Origin: DATATV01 sp035551355
Lineage (GTDB): Bacteria > Actinomycetota > Actinomycetes > Mycobacteriales > Pseudonocardiaceae
Assembly: GCA_035551355.1 (NCBI GenBank)
Contig: DASZNF010000009.1
Location: 1 to 64,000 of the forward strand
DNA length: 64,000 nucleotides
Direction: 5' to 3'
Both the position numbers and the translations under genes were made by a program. The notes beneath the pieces were generated by a model. That model was not told the DNA's origin and ran no database searches. It was given only the letters and a program-made list of their open reading frames with translations. Below, in pieces: positions 23,348 to 32,347 of this stretch (position 1 is the stretch's first letter; each line of letters starts with the position of its first letter).

Positions 23348-24475
23348 TCAGTCGCGGCCGAACTGCTCGGCCAGCCGGGCCACCACCCGCGCGGCCGGCT
23401 CCAGGTCAGCGATCTCCTCGGCCAGCACCTCGGCCCGGTCCCGGAAGTTGTTCTCCCCCAACACCTTGGCCAGCGCCACACCGACCTGATCGGGAGCAGG
23501 CACCACCGCGGCCGCGCCGGACGCCTCGGCCCGCCCGGCGTTGATGAACTGGTCGGCGCCCTGCGGCATGATCACCATCGGCAGCCCGCGGCTGAGCGTG
23601 GCCAGCACGGTGCCCGCCCCGCCGGAACAGACCACCGCGGTCGCCGGCGTGAGCAGCTGGTCCAGCGGCACGAAGCCGACCGTGCGCACCCAGCTGGGGT
23701 CCACGTCCACCGCGTCGGTGTCGGCCAGCGGGCCGAGGGTGGCGATGACGTTCACGTCCAGGTCCTTGATCGAGGCCAGGATCTGTTGCAGCACATCGAA
23801 TTCGCTGAACACGGTGCCCAGCGTGACCAGCACCAGCGGCCGGTCCGCCCGGCCCGGGAATTCCGGCACGGTCCAGGAGAGGCCCTCGACGTGGTGCGGT
23901 TCGGGGCGCAGCGCGATCCGGTTGGGCGGAGCCTGCCAGCCCGGCACCTGCAACGAGGGCGGGCACGGGTCCAGGAACACCGCGGGCGGCACCGGCGTCA
24001 GGCCGCGTTCGGCGTAGCGGGAGGCGACCAGGGCGAACATCGGCCGCACGAACTCGTCGGGCACGGCCGGGCCGAAGGCCAGCAGCCCGCACGGCACCCC
24101 CAACGCCGCCGCGACCAGCGGGCCGACGAAGTCGCAGGCCTCGGCCACGATCAGGTCCGGCCGCCAGGGCTCGGCCACCGTGAGCGCCTCGTCGATGCTC
24201 AGGTCGACCCGGGTGCCCGCGAAGAACTCGGCCACCGTCTCCGGCTTGGGGTCGGTCGACGGGTTTCCCCCGCCGGTTCGCGCGGCGACCTCGGCGAACA
24301 GGACGTCGGCCATGGGCCCCGCGGCCAACACCGGTAACTCCGGGTCCACCGCACCGGTCATGCCGCCGCTGGTCAGCAGGGCGACCTCGTGACCGGCGGC
24401 CCGCGCGGCCCGGGCCAGCGCCGCGAACGGGAGCAGATGGCCGAACGCGGGCGTGCCGGACAGCAGGATTCTCAT
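23348..24475 (-). CDS. GT1 (MGT/UGT-type) glycosyltransferase
   Basis: A 375-residue GT-B enzyme. The N-terminal MRILLSGTPAFGHLLPFAALARA is the acceptor-domain start with the likely catalytic His (GH), and the C-terminal donor motif GFVPLDQLLTPATAVVCSGGAGTVLATLSRGLPMVIMPQGADQFINAGR corresponds to the UDP-sugar-binding PSPG-like region. It transfers a sugar to a small lipophilic acceptor; in actinomycetes these are antibiotic tailoring or macrolide-inactivating (MGT/OleD) enzymes. No biosynthetic genes are nearby, so self-protection or detoxification is more likely. ATG 24475 follows GGGGAAA. Divergent from a TetR gene. Confidence 0.88.
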   Translation of the reverse strand: MRILLSGTPAFGHLLPFAALARAARAAGHEVALLTSGGMTGAVDPELPVLAAGPMADVLFAEVAARTGGGNPSTDPKPETVAEFFAGTRVDLSIDEALTVAEPWRPDLIVAEACDFVGPLVAAALGVPCGLLAFGPAVPDEFVRPMFALVASRYAERGLTPVPPAVFLDPCPPSLQVPGWQAPPNRIALRPEPHHVEGLSWTVPEFPGRADRPLVLVTLGTVFSEFDVLQQILASIKDLDVNVIATLGPLADTDAVDVDPSWVRTVGFVPLDQLLTPATAVVCSGGAGTVLATLSRGLPMVIMPQGADQFINAGRAEASGAAAVVPAPDQVGVALAKVLGENNFRDRAEVLAEEIADLEPAARVVARLAEQFGRD

Positions 24476-24554
24476 CGTTTCCCCAGATGGTTGAATAGAT
24501 TCTCAATTGACTTGATTTACTATAACGTTAATTGGCGCAGCGTATGGTCATTGT

Positions 24555-25175
24555 GTGGAAAAACGCGTGTACCGATCCCCGCGCCGCGACCTGGCCGCGA
24601 CGCAGACCCGGCACGCGATCCTGGACGCCGCGGCCGAGTTGTTCGGCACCCGCGGCTACGCGCCGACCACCGTCACCCAGGTGGCCGAGGCGGCCGAGGT
24701 GGCCACGAACACCGTGTACACCAGCATCGGCGGGAAACCGCAGCTGGTGGTGGCGTTGACCGAGCGGGCCGTGGCCGATCCGACCGTCGGGCAGACCATG
24801 GACAAGGTGGAGGCGGCCGGCAGCGCGGCGGAGATCCTGCGCGCGACCGCGAAGGGCACGGCGGACACCTGCCGCCATCACCTGCGCCTGATCATCATGC
24901 TGTACGAGAACACGCACGCCGACCCGATGATCGCCGAGGCGGGCCAGTTCGCCGACCGGCTGTACCGGGAACGGCTGGATCAGGTGACCGACCGGCTCAT
25001 CGCGGTCGGCGGGCTGCGGCCCGGCCTCGACCGCGCGGAGATCCGGGACGTGCTGTGGTTCTACTTCGGCCGGATCTCCTGGGTCGCCCTGCGCGAGCTG
25101 GGCTGGAGCTGGGCGCGGGGGCAGCGGTGGCTGACCGAGCAGGCCAGTGCCGCGTTGTGCGCTCAGCCGGCCTGA
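24555..25175 (+). CDS. TetR-family regulator divergent from GT1
   Basis: A 206-residue TetR protein with HTH YAPTTVTQVAEAAEVATNTVYTSIGGKPQLVVAL, starting at GTG 24555. The AT-rich 79-bp gap to the GT1 gene contains the palindrome TAACGTTA (24523-24530), a small candidate operator. It ends 6 bp before the convergent IclR gene. Probably the substrate-responsive repressor of the glycosyltransferase. Confidence 0.86.
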   Translation: MEKRVYRSPRRDLAATQTRHAILDAAAELFGTRGYAPTTVTQVAEAAEVATNTVYTSIGGKPQLVVALTERAVADPTVGQTMDKVEAAGSAAEILRATAKGTADTCRHHLRLIIMLYENTHADPMIAEAGQFADRLYRERLDQVTDRLIAVGGLRPGLDRAEIRDVLWFYFGRISWVALRELGWSWARGQRWLTEQASAALCAQPA

Positions 25176-25181
25176 AAAGTC

Positions 25182-25967
25182 CTATGTGGGCACCTGATGC
25201 CGGGCCATGCCGTGGACCCGGGTGGTCAGCGCATGCGCTTCGCGGAGCAGCAGCGCGCCCAGCTCCGGTCGGCGGGACTCGCGGAAGCGGGATTCCACGC
25301 CGGTCAGGGTGAGCGCCCACGCGGGTGCGCCTGCGGCGTCGAACACCGCGGCCGCCATGCCCCAGCTGCCCTCCACCACCAGGCCGGGATTCACCGAATA
25401 TCCGTTCTCGCGGGTAGCGGCGATCCGTTTTCGCAGCTCGGCCGTACTGTGCGACGCGCTCCATTCGGCGGTGAGATCGGTGCGGCCAAGGTAGTCGTCC
25501 ACCTCGCGGTCGGGCAGCATGGACAGCACGACCAGCCCGGCCGACACCACGCCGAGCGGGAACCGGGCGCCCTCGTAGAGCACGAACGAGCGGATCGGGA
25601 AGTCACCGTCCTCGCGCAGCAGGCACACCGTCTCCTCGCCGCGCCGCGCGGAGAAGAAGGCGCTCTCCCCGGTGGTCGCGGCCAGCCGGTGCACCACCTC
25701 GCGAGCCTGCTCCACGATGTTGTACCGCTGCGCGGCCACCTCGCCCAGCAGGTACAGCTCCGGGCCCAGGTGCCAGTCGCCGGTGCGCTGGTCCCGGTCC
25801 ACGAAACCCTCCTCGGCCAGCCCGGCCAGCAAGCGATGTGCGGTGGGCCGGGCCAGGCCGGTGGCCCGGGCCAGCCGGGAGGTGGTTGCGCTGCCGCCCG
25901 GCGCCGCGGACAGCGCGCGCAGCACCGCGGCGATCCGGCCGGTGACGTTGACGGGCGGGGTGCTCAT
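25182..25967 (-). CDS. IclR-family regulator of the homogentisate-end operon (inferred)
   Basis: A 261-residue IclR protein: winged helix SATTSRLARATGLARPTAHRLLAGLAEEGFVDRD, linker, and effector domain ending in the family signature VNPGLVVEGSWGMAAAVFDAAGAPAWALTLTG. It is divergent from scoA-scoB-unknown-fahA with 152 bp between, so it most likely controls that operon in response to an aromatic or keto acid intermediate. IclR proteins such as PcaR and HmgR regulate neighbouring aromatic catabolic genes. Confidence 0.9.
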   Translation of the reverse strand: MSTPPVNVTGRIAAVLRALSAAPGGSATTSRLARATGLARPTAHRLLAGLAEEGFVDRDQRTGDWHLGPELYLLGEVAAQRYNIVEQAREVVHRLAATTGESAFFSARRGEETVCLLREDGDFPIRSFVLYEGARFPLGVVSAGLVVLSMLPDREVDDYLGRTDLTAEWSASHSTAELRKRIAATRENGYSVNPGLVVEGSWGMAAAVFDAAGAPAWALTLTGVESRFRESRRPELGALLLREAHALTTRVHGMARHQVPT

Positions 25968-26003
25968 ATCCGGATGGTACGTCCACTCAGTGAACGCATC
26001 AGC

Positions 26004-26017
26004 GACGGTTGACCGTC
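26004..26017. promoter_or_regulatory. Candidate IclR operator
   Basis: GACGGT-TG-ACCGTC is a perfect 6-bp inverted repeat 37 bp upstream of the IclR start and about 100 bp upstream of scoA. A second, imperfect repeat (CCACTCAGTGAA, about 25983-25994) is closer to the IclR gene. Confidence 0.5.
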
Positions 26018-26119
26018 AGCCGAGAGATCCGCGGGACCGATAACCCTTTCGCTTGACCGGATACGTGCCATTGGCCTTGGCTGACCGCCACGACCGATGA
26101 ACGGACAAGGAGGTCACGC

Positions 26120-26830
26120 GTGCCCACCATTCACCCGGACGCGGCCGCCGCGCTGGCCGAGGTGCTCACCGACGGCATGACCGTCGCGGTGGGCGGCTTC
26201 GGCCTCAGCGGCATCCCGGCCGATCTGATCGAGGCCGTGCGCGACTCGGGCGCCCGCGAGCTCACCGTGGTGTCCAACAACATGGGCGCCGACGGCCAGG
26301 GCCTTGGCCTGCTGCTGGAGAACAAGCAGGTGCGCAAGGTGATCGCCTCCTACGTCGGGGAGAACAAGCTGTTCGCGCAGCAGTTCCTGGACGGCGAACT
26401 GGACGTGGAGCTCGTGCCGCAGGGCACGCTGGCCGAACGGCTGCGGGCCGGCGGCGCGGGCATCCCCGCCTTCTACACCCCGGCCGGCGCCGGAACCCCG
26501 GTGGCGCAAGGAAAGCAGCAGGCCGAGTTCGACGGCCGGACGTGCATTCTGGAGCACGGCATCGTGGCCGACCTGGCCCTGGTCCGCGCCCACCTCGGCG
26601 ACCGGGCGGGCAATCTCGCCTACCGGATGGCCGCGCGTAACTTCAATCCGCTGGTCGCGATGTCCGGGCGGGTGTGCGTGGCCGAGGTGGAGACCCTCCT
26701 GGACGGCTACCTCGATCCGGGCGCGGTGATCACCCCCGGCGTGTTCGTACAGCGTCTGGTTCCCGCGCTCCGCAAGGAAAAGCCGATCGAGAAGCGAACC
26801 GTGCGGACCCGGCAGGAGGCCCGACAGTGA
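26120..26830 (+). CDS. scoA: 3-oxoacid CoA-transferase subunit A
   Basis: A 236-residue family I CoA-transferase alpha subunit. GGFGLSGIPADLIEA near the N-terminus and GTLAERLRAGGAGIPAFYTPAGAGTPVAQGK are the standard signatures of SCOT/PcaI proteins. With subunit B it moves CoA from succinyl-CoA to a 3-oxoacid. GTG 26120 has a strong AAGGAGG. As first gene of an operon ending in fumarylacetoacetase, acetoacetate is the likely acceptor (SCOT activity) in place of 3-oxoadipate. Confidence 0.93.
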   Translation: MPTIHPDAAAALAEVLTDGMTVAVGGFGLSGIPADLIEAVRDSGARELTVVSNNMGADGQGLGLLLENKQVRKVIASYVGENKLFAQQFLDGELDVELVPQGTLAERLRAGGAGIPAFYTPAGAGTPVAQGKQQAEFDGRTCILEHGIVADLALVRAHLGDRAGNLAYRMAARNFNPLVAMSGRVCVAEVETLLDGYLDPGAVITPGVFVQRLVPALRKEKPIEKRTVRTRQEARQ

Positions 26831-27462
26831 GCTGGACCCGCGACGAGATGGCCGCCATCGCGGCGGCCGAACTGCACGACGGCGACTACGTCAACCTCGG
26901 CATCGGCATCCCCACGCTGGTGGCCAACCACGTGCCCCCGGGCATTCACGTCACGCTGCAGAGCGAGAACGGCATCCTCGGCCTCGGCCCGTTCCCGTTC
27001 GACGGCGAGGAGGACGCGGACCTGGTGAACGCGGGCAAGCAGACGGTGACCGTGCTGCCGGGTGCGAGTTTCTTCGACTCGGCCACCTCGTTCGCGATGA
27101 TCCGAGGCGGGCACATCGACCTCGCTCTGCTGGGCGCGTTCCAGGTCGGCGCGAACGGCGATCTGGCCAACTGGAACGTGCCGGGCGCGGTGGTGAAGGG
27201 CATGGGCGGCGCGATGGACCTGGTCGCCGGGGCCAAACGCGTGGTGGTGCTGACCGATCATGTGGCCAAGGACGGCAGCCCGAAGATCGTCGAGCGGTGC
27301 ACCCTGCCGTTGACCGGCGCCGGCGTGGTCTCCCGGGTCATCACCGACCTCGCGGTCCTGGACGTCACCCCGGACGGCCTGCGCCTGGTGCGCACCGCGC
27401 CGGGCGTCGAACCCGCCGAGATCCGCAGGAACACCGGAGCCGACGTCCTCGCACTACGCTGA
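26827..27462 (+). CDS. scoB: 3-oxoacid CoA-transferase subunit B
   Basis: A 211-residue beta subunit carrying the catalytic glutamate in QSENGILGLGP (about residue 46) and the motifs VNLGIGIPTLVANHV and GGHIDLALLGAFQV. The GTG start overlaps the TGA of scoA (GTGA), giving coupled translation; the longer frame starting at 26674 lies inside scoA and is rejected. It forms the active heteromer with ScoA and turns the acetoacetate released by FahA into acetoacetyl-CoA. Confidence 0.93.
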   Translation: MSWTRDEMAAIAAAELHDGDYVNLGIGIPTLVANHVPPGIHVTLQSENGILGLGPFPFDGEEDADLVNAGKQTVTVLPGASFFDSATSFAMIRGGHIDLALLGAFQVGANGDLANWNVPGAVVKGMGGAMDLVAGAKRVVVLTDHVAKDGSPKIVERCTLPLTGAGVVSRVITDLAVLDVTPDGLRLVRTAPGVEPAEIRRNTGADVLALR

Positions 27463-27466
27463 CCCC

Positions 27467-28291
27467 GTGACGGAACTGACCAACGGCCTGCTCGACGACG
27501 CCGCGGTGTTCCCGCCCGGCCTCGCCCCGCTGCCGGACGCGGTCGCCGCGCACGACCGGCACACCAGGGCGTGGTACGCGGACATGGTGGGGCCGCTGGT
27601 GATCTCGGCCGCCGGGCTGGCCGAACTGGAGCCGGTGGTCGCCGGCCGGGAGACGCCGCTGCAGATCGTGGTCACCCTGCCCGGCGGGCCGGTCGGCATC
27701 CCCGGGGTGCGGGCCACCGCCGAGAAACTCCCGGTCACCCTGGCCGCGCTGGAAATCGCCGTGCCCAAGGGATACGACGTGCCGGAATTCATGTCCGCGG
27801 TGACGGACGCCCCGGCCCCGGTGTTCGCCGAGATCCCGCGCGACGAACGCCGGTTTTCCTTGCTGCGCGCGCTTTCCGGCTCACCGCACCGGGCCAAGTT
27901 CCGCACCGGCGGCACCTCGGCCGAGTACTACCCGGACGAGGCCGAACTCGCCGCCGCCATCCGCGCCACGGCCGACGCGGGCGTGGCGTTCAAGGCCACC
28001 GCCGGACTGCACCACGCGGTCCGCAACACCGATCCGGCGACCGGCTTCGAGCAGCACGGGTTCCTCAACCTGTTGCTGGCCACCGACGCGGTGGCCCAGG
28101 ACGCTGCCGACGCCGAGGTCCGCGCGCTGCTGGCCGAGCGGGACGCGACCGCGGTCGCCGACCGGGTGCGGTCACTGGGCGCCGAGCGGGTTTCGACGGC
28201 CCGGGCCAGGTTCCTCTCGTTCGGCACGTGCAGCATCACCGACCCGCTCACCGAACTGACCGAACTCGGCCTGATCGAAGGGAAGGCATGA
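27467..28291 (+). CDS. Conserved protein of unknown function in the homogentisate operon
   Basis: A 274-residue cytoplasmic protein starting at GTG 27467. It has alternating short strands and helices suggestive of a TIM barrel and three strongly patterned segments: DDAAVFPPGLAPLPDAVAAH at the N-terminus, AKFRTGGTSAEYYPD (about residue 146) and VAFKATAGLHHAVR (about residue 178), whose Lys, Arg and His could form an active site. I know relatives only as hypothetical proteins. Its stop overlaps the fahA start (ATGA), so it belongs to the pathway. A role in maleylacetoacetate isomerisation or in handling a keto acid is speculation. Confidence 0.8.
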   Translation: MTELTNGLLDDAAVFPPGLAPLPDAVAAHDRHTRAWYADMVGPLVISAAGLAELEPVVAGRETPLQIVVTLPGGPVGIPGVRATAEKLPVTLAALEIAVPKGYDVPEFMSAVTDAPAPVFAEIPRDERRFSLLRALSGSPHRAKFRTGGTSAEYYPDEAELAAAIRATADAGVAFKATAGLHHAVRNTDPATGFEQHGFLNLLLATDAVAQDAADAEVRALLAERDATAVADRVRSLGAERVSTARARFLSFGTCSITDPLTELTELGLIEGKA

Positions 28292-29463
28292 CCGCGCTCA
28301 GCATTCCGGACGGCTCGCCGTTCGGTGTCGACAACCTGCCCTACGGCGTGTTCTCCACCGGTTCCGGCGGGCCACGAGTCGGGGTCCGGGTCGGCGACTC
28401 GGTGCTGGACCTGTCGATCGCCCTGCGCGACGAGGTGTTCGCCGCGCCGACGCTGAATCCCTTGATGGCCCAGGGATACGAGCGCTGGGTCGAGGTGCGG
28501 TCCCGCCTCCGGGAACTCGTCGCGGGCGAAGTCCCCGATGCCGCGGTGCATGCGGTCGACGCGGTCACGATGCACCTGCCGATCGAGGTCGCCGACTACG
28601 TCGACTTCTATGCCTCCGAACACCACGCGTCCAACGTCGGCCGGCTGTTCCGGCCGGACGCGGAACCGTTGCTGCCCAACTGGAAACACCTCCCGGTCGG
28701 CTACCACGGCCGGGCCGGCACGGTATACGTGTCCGGCACCGACATCGTGCGGCCCAGCGGTCAGCGCAGGGGTCCGGACGACGCGACGCCGGTGTTCGGG
28801 CCGAGCGTGCGGCTGGACATCGAGGCCGAGCTGGGCTTCGTGGTCGGCGCCGGAACTCCGGCCAACACGCCGATCGCGCCGGACGAGTTCGACCGGCACG
28901 TGTTCGGCGCGGTGTTGCTCAACGACTGGTCGGCCCGGGACATCCAGGCCTGGGAGTACGTGCCGCTCGGCCCGAACCTTGGCAAGAGCTTCGCCACCTC
29001 GATCTCCCCGTGGGTGGTGCCGATCCTGGCACTGGCGGCGGCACGGGTACCACTGCCGGGCCAGACCGACCCGGCACCGTTGCCCTACCTCAGGGAAAGC
29101 CGGCCGTGGGGGCTGGACATCGAACTGGCCGTGCGGTGGAACGATCAGGAGGTGGCCCGCCCGCCCTACCGCGAGATGTACTGGTCGCCCGCGCAGATGC
29201 TGGCCCATCTCACGGTGAACGGCGCCTCGGCCCGCACCGGCGACCTGTACGGCTCGGGCACGATCTCCGGACCCGAGCCCGGGCAGCGCGGCTCGTTCCT
29301 GGAACTGTCTTGGGGCGGCCGCGATCCGCTGACCGTCAACGGCGAGTCCCGCAGCTTCCTGCAGGACGGCGACGAGGTCGCCATCACCGGCACGGCGACC
29401 ACGAAAACCGGTGCCAGCCTGGGCTTCGGCGAGGTCCGCGGCCGGATCCTGCCCGCCCGCTGA
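28288..29463 (+). CDS. fahA: Fumarylacetoacetase
   Basis: A 391-residue fumarylacetoacetate hydrolase. The N-terminal SH3-like domain (VGVRVGDSVLDLSIALRDE) precedes the catalytic fold with DFYASEHHASNVGRLFRP (metal Asp and catalytic His), YHGRAGTVYVSG, the metal residues in LDIEAELGFVVG and LNDWSARDIQAWEYVPLGPNLGKSFATSISPWVV. It cleaves fumarylacetoacetate to fumarate and acetoacetate, the last step of tyrosine breakdown via homogentisate. ATG 28288 overlaps the previous stop. Homogentisate dioxygenase and HPPD are not in the window. Confidence 0.95.
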   Translation: MTALSIPDGSPFGVDNLPYGVFSTGSGGPRVGVRVGDSVLDLSIALRDEVFAAPTLNPLMAQGYERWVEVRSRLRELVAGEVPDAAVHAVDAVTMHLPIEVADYVDFYASEHHASNVGRLFRPDAEPLLPNWKHLPVGYHGRAGTVYVSGTDIVRPSGQRRGPDDATPVFGPSVRLDIEAELGFVVGAGTPANTPIAPDEFDRHVFGAVLLNDWSARDIQAWEYVPLGPNLGKSFATSISPWVVPILALAAARVPLPGQTDPAPLPYLRESRPWGLDIELAVRWNDQEVARPPYREMYWSPAQMLAHLTVNGASARTGDLYGSGTISGPEPGQRGSFLELSWGGRDPLTVNGESRSFLQDGDEVAITGTATTKTGASLGFGEVRGRILPAR

Positions 29464-29507
29464 GTTGTGCGACCGGGTCAGCCCGGACTGGCCCGGCCGC
29501 GCTGACC

Positions 29508-29602
29508 CGGCAGTACTCGCTGTGCGGCGAACCGGTCGACCCGACCGGGTTCGAGGACGCGATGGTCACGATGGTGACCGGCTATCTGGCCCCCGGCGGC
29601 GC
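29508..29602 (+). pseudogene. Short remnant resembling a flavodoxin-reductase FAD motif
   Basis: Between fahA and the next gene a frame reads RQYSLCGEPVDPTGFEDAMVT. RxYSLCGxP is the FAD-binding signature of phthalate-dioxygenase-reductase/vanillate-demethylase reductases. Nothing before or after it extends the homology, so if real it is only a scrap of such a gene. Tentative. Confidence 0.3.
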
Positions 29603-29604
29603 TT

Positions 29605-30507
29605 TCAGCCGGTCAGACTCGCGGCCAGCACCTCCCGCGCCGTGACCGGTTGGCGGCCCAGCAACCGTTCCATTGCGGGGTCGACGGCCGCGAACTCGCG
29701 GCGGCGGCTGGCCCGGAAGATGCCCAGGGTCAGCTCCACTGCGCCTTCCGGCATGCCCCCCGTGCGCATGGCCTGCCGCCATTCCTCGTCGGGCACGGTG
29801 ATCCGGGTGATGGTGCGGCCGGTCAGTTCCGAGGCGATCGCCGCGATGTCCTGGTAGTCAAGGGATTCCGGGCCGGTGAGGGCCGGGGTGACACCGGACA
29901 GGCGCTCGGGTTCGGTCAGCGCGAGCACCGCGGCGTCGACCAGGTCCACGTGCGCGGTCCAGGACACCGGGCCGTCCTCGGGGAGGATCAGCTCACCGGT
30001 GTCCAGCGCCGGGCGCAGCGTCCAGGCGGTGGTGGTGGCATAGAAACCGTTGCGCAGCACGGTGAACGGCACACCGGCGGCCTGGAGATCGAGCTCGGTC
30101 CGGGCGTGGCTGCGGGTCGCGATGAACTCCGAGTCCGGGCTGGCGCCCATGTGGCTGGTGTAGAGGACGCGCTTCGCACCGGCCGCCACGGCCGCGTCGA
30201 TGGCCGCCCGGTGCGGCGCGGGATCGGCCGGACCGGACACGATCAGCACCTGCTCCGCGCCCTCGAAGGCGGCGGCCAGCGTCTCGGGCCGTTGGAAGTC
30301 GCCCACACGCACGCGCAACCCCAGCGCGGCCAGGTCGGCCGCCTTGCCGGTGTCCCGCACGCTCACCCCGATCCGCTCGGCAGGCATCCGCCGCACCAAC
30401 AGATCCGCGCGTTCCCACGGACGACAGGCAGCGAAATACAACCGCTGCCCGCGCACATATCGGGCGACTACCGGCCAAGCGGATCGTCGGCCAGAAACGA
30501 TGATCAG
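29605..30507 (-). pseudogene. NmrA-like NAD(P)-binding protein with damaged N-terminus
   Basis: From VRRMPAERIGVSVRDTGKAADLAALG onward this is a normal NmrA/atypical SDR protein (EQVLIVSGPADPAPHRAAIDAA, RVLYTSHMGAS, FTVLRNGFYATT, ending ARASLTG-like). The preceding 25-39 residues should hold VTGATGxLG for the cofactor but read VSGRRSAWPVVARYVRG followed by an unrelated stretch. No ATG opens the frame near the expected place; the first in-frame codon after the overlapping CocE stop is CTG, and later starts (GTG in RYVRG, ATG in RRMPAER) would leave no Rossmann motif. It looks like a gene whose start was scrambled by an indel; a shortened functional protein cannot be excluded. Confidence 0.6.
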
Positions 30508-32132
30508 CCGCCGAACACCGGCAGGGTGAGCCGGGACGGACGGGTCGCGTCGTGGAAAACCTCGATGTGGCAAGGCTTTCCGTTGATCGCTTCGGCGGCC
30601 GGTTCGTCCGTGCCGTGGTTGCGGACGAACCGGGGGAACGCGCCACCGGCCACCTGCACCCGTAGCGAGTGGCCGCGCCGGAACCGGTAGGCGGTCGGGT
30701 CGAGCGGAACCTCGACGGTGACCACGCCGTCCGCGTCCGCCGGGGTGCCCGGCCGCAGCCGGACCAGGCCGTCGGTGACGTTGCGCGACCCGCCCTTGTC
30801 GTCGACATCGCACAGCCGCACGTAGACATCGGCGTGCCCGAGGTCGGTGCGCACGTGCACGGTCGCGGACAGTTCGCCGATCACGTCCAGATCGGCGGCC
30901 AGCGGTTGCCCGGTGAACACCAGCACGTCCGTGCGGGCCTCGACCTCGCGCTGCTCGCGCTGCTTGGTCTTGCCGACCAGCAGCGGACCGCCGACCGAGG
31001 GCGTCGGATCGGCTGGGTCGTAGGTGAACTCGGTCGGCGCCGCCTCGCCCGCCGGCGCGTCGCCGAGGCCGCCGTTGGGGCGCAGGTGCACCGGCGTGGC
31101 GGTGGACTTGGGCGGCCACACGTCGAAGTCCAGCCAGGTGTTCGCGTGCTGCAGGAACAGCCGGACCGGCGCACGTTGCAGGCCCGCCGGATCGTCGAGC
31201 AGGTGCGCGCGCAGGAAACCGAGCTGGTCGGCGAACATCGGGCCCATGCTGCCCGGATCGCCGTGCGCCCACGGGCCGATGGTGATCCGCGGCGACTTGC
31301 CGGCCTCGGCCAGCCGCCGGAAATCCTTGAGCTGCGCGGTGATGAACAGGTCGTACCAGCCGGTGACCATGGACACCGGCACGTCCAGCTTCTCCAGATC
31401 GGCGCTGTGGTCGGCGAATTCCGTCCAGTAGTCGTCGTCCGGCGCGAAGTGCCCGGTGATGTCCTGGAAGAACCGGACCGGCTTGCCGATCGCGGCGACA
31501 TCGGCGCCGCGCAGCGGGAGTTTTGCCATGGCCTGGCGGGTTTTCCGGGTCTGCAGCGGGTTGGGCAGCATGGCGAACCGCCGGTCCTCCTGGGTGCCGA
31601 TCATGGCCGACCAGGACGTCATGTTGTCCAGCGCCAGCGTGCCGCCCGGGTAGAACGCGGAGATGAACTCCGAGGCGGTGACGTCCAGGCACATCGCCTC
31701 CAGCGGCGGGTCCAGATAGGGCCCGACCGCCCACTGGGTGTGGCCGAGGTAGCTGGCCCCGGCCGTGGCCAGCCGCCCGTCACACCAGGGCTGGGCGCGC
31801 ACCCACTCGGCGGTTGCGATGCCGTCCGCGCGCTCGGTGTGAAACGGCCGGAACTCACCGCCGGACCCGAACGTGCCGCGGGTGCTCTGCACGATCGCCT
31901 GCAGCCCGTGCCGGGCCAACACCCCGCCGGTGACCTTGCCCAGCAGTCCGCCGCGACCGTACGGGCTGCGGATCAGCACCACCGGACCCGAGGTCAGCCC
32001 GGCCGGGGCGTAGCGGTCGGCGAGCAGGGTGACGCCGTCGGGCATCGGCACGGCGATGTCCTTGGTCACGACCGGCGCCGGGCCTTCGGCCTTGGGCAGC
32101 CCGAGCATCTTGTCCACAAGTCGTTCCAGCAC
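30504..32132 (-). CDS. CocE/NonD family serine hydrolase
   Basis: A 542-residue X-Pro dipeptidyl-peptidase/cocaine-esterase-type hydrolase without signal peptide. The nucleophile Ser lies in ATAGASYLGHTQW (about residue 126), the Asp in VTGWYDLFI and the His in IGPWAHGDPG; the C-terminal jelly-roll (LSATVHVRTDLGHADVYVRLCDVD) is also typical. Such enzymes hydrolyse esters or amides such as cocaine, cephalosporin or peptide-like substrates. GTG 32132. It overlaps the downstream NmrA-like frame by 4 bp, suggesting the pair was once an operon. Confidence 0.92.
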   Translation of the reverse strand: MLERLVDKMLGLPKAEGPAPVVTKDIAVPMPDGVTLLADRYAPAGLTSGPVVLIRSPYGRGGLLGKVTGGVLARHGLQAIVQSTRGTFGSGGEFRPFHTERADGIATAEWVRAQPWCDGRLATAGASYLGHTQWAVGPYLDPPLEAMCLDVTASEFISAFYPGGTLALDNMTSWSAMIGTQEDRRFAMLPNPLQTRKTRQAMAKLPLRGADVAAIGKPVRFFQDITGHFAPDDDYWTEFADHSADLEKLDVPVSMVTGWYDLFITAQLKDFRRLAEAGKSPRITIGPWAHGDPGSMGPMFADQLGFLRAHLLDDPAGLQRAPVRLFLQHANTWLDFDVWPPKSTATPVHLRPNGGLGDAPAGEAAPTEFTYDPADPTPSVGGPLLVGKTKQREQREVEARTDVLVFTGQPLAADLDVIGELSATVHVRTDLGHADVYVRLCDVDDKGGSRNVTDGLVRLRPGTPADADGVVTVEVPLDPTAYRFRRGHSLRVQVAGGAFPRFVRNHGTDEPAAEAINGKPCHIEVFHDATRPSRLTLPVFGG

Positions 32133-32248
32133 GATCTACACCATTCCAGAAACGACGGTTCCCGGCCACGTCCGAGCCCGGCGGGCCCGCTGTCGCGGCA
32201 CATCGTCGGCCAGTGCCGGGGGGCTGCCGAGTTCGGCGGTCCGGGCCT

Positions 32249-32306
32249 GGACCGTCTCGGCGTCGTTGGCCGCGCCCGGACCGTCTCGGCGTCGTCGGCC
32301 GCGTCG
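32249..32306. repeat. 29-bp tandem duplication in the CocE-LysR gap
   Basis: GGACCGTCTCGGCGTCGT plus the next 11 bases occur twice back to back (32249-32277 and 32278-32306) with a few mismatches at the end. The surrounding 215-bp gap (32133-32347) holds no recognisable gene. Likely slippage in non-coding DNA. Confidence 0.6.
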
Positions 32307-32347
32307 GCCGCGATGAACGCGCTGAGCGCTGCGCGGAGTGCCGACCC

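Noticed and set aside
23348..25175. GT1-TetR pair as part of an antibiotic biosynthetic cluster
   Set aside because: No polyketide, peptide or terpene synthase genes lie in the window; detoxification is the simpler reading.
26674..26826. Upstream extension of scoB into scoA
   Set aside because: Family length and the GTGA overlap at 26827 fix the start; the extension is the shifted frame of scoA.
29605..31734. 709-codon reverse frame suggesting a CocE-NmrA fusion
   Set aside because: Its first 400 codons are an out-of-frame shadow of the CocE gene; only the last 300 codons are real NmrA-like sequence.
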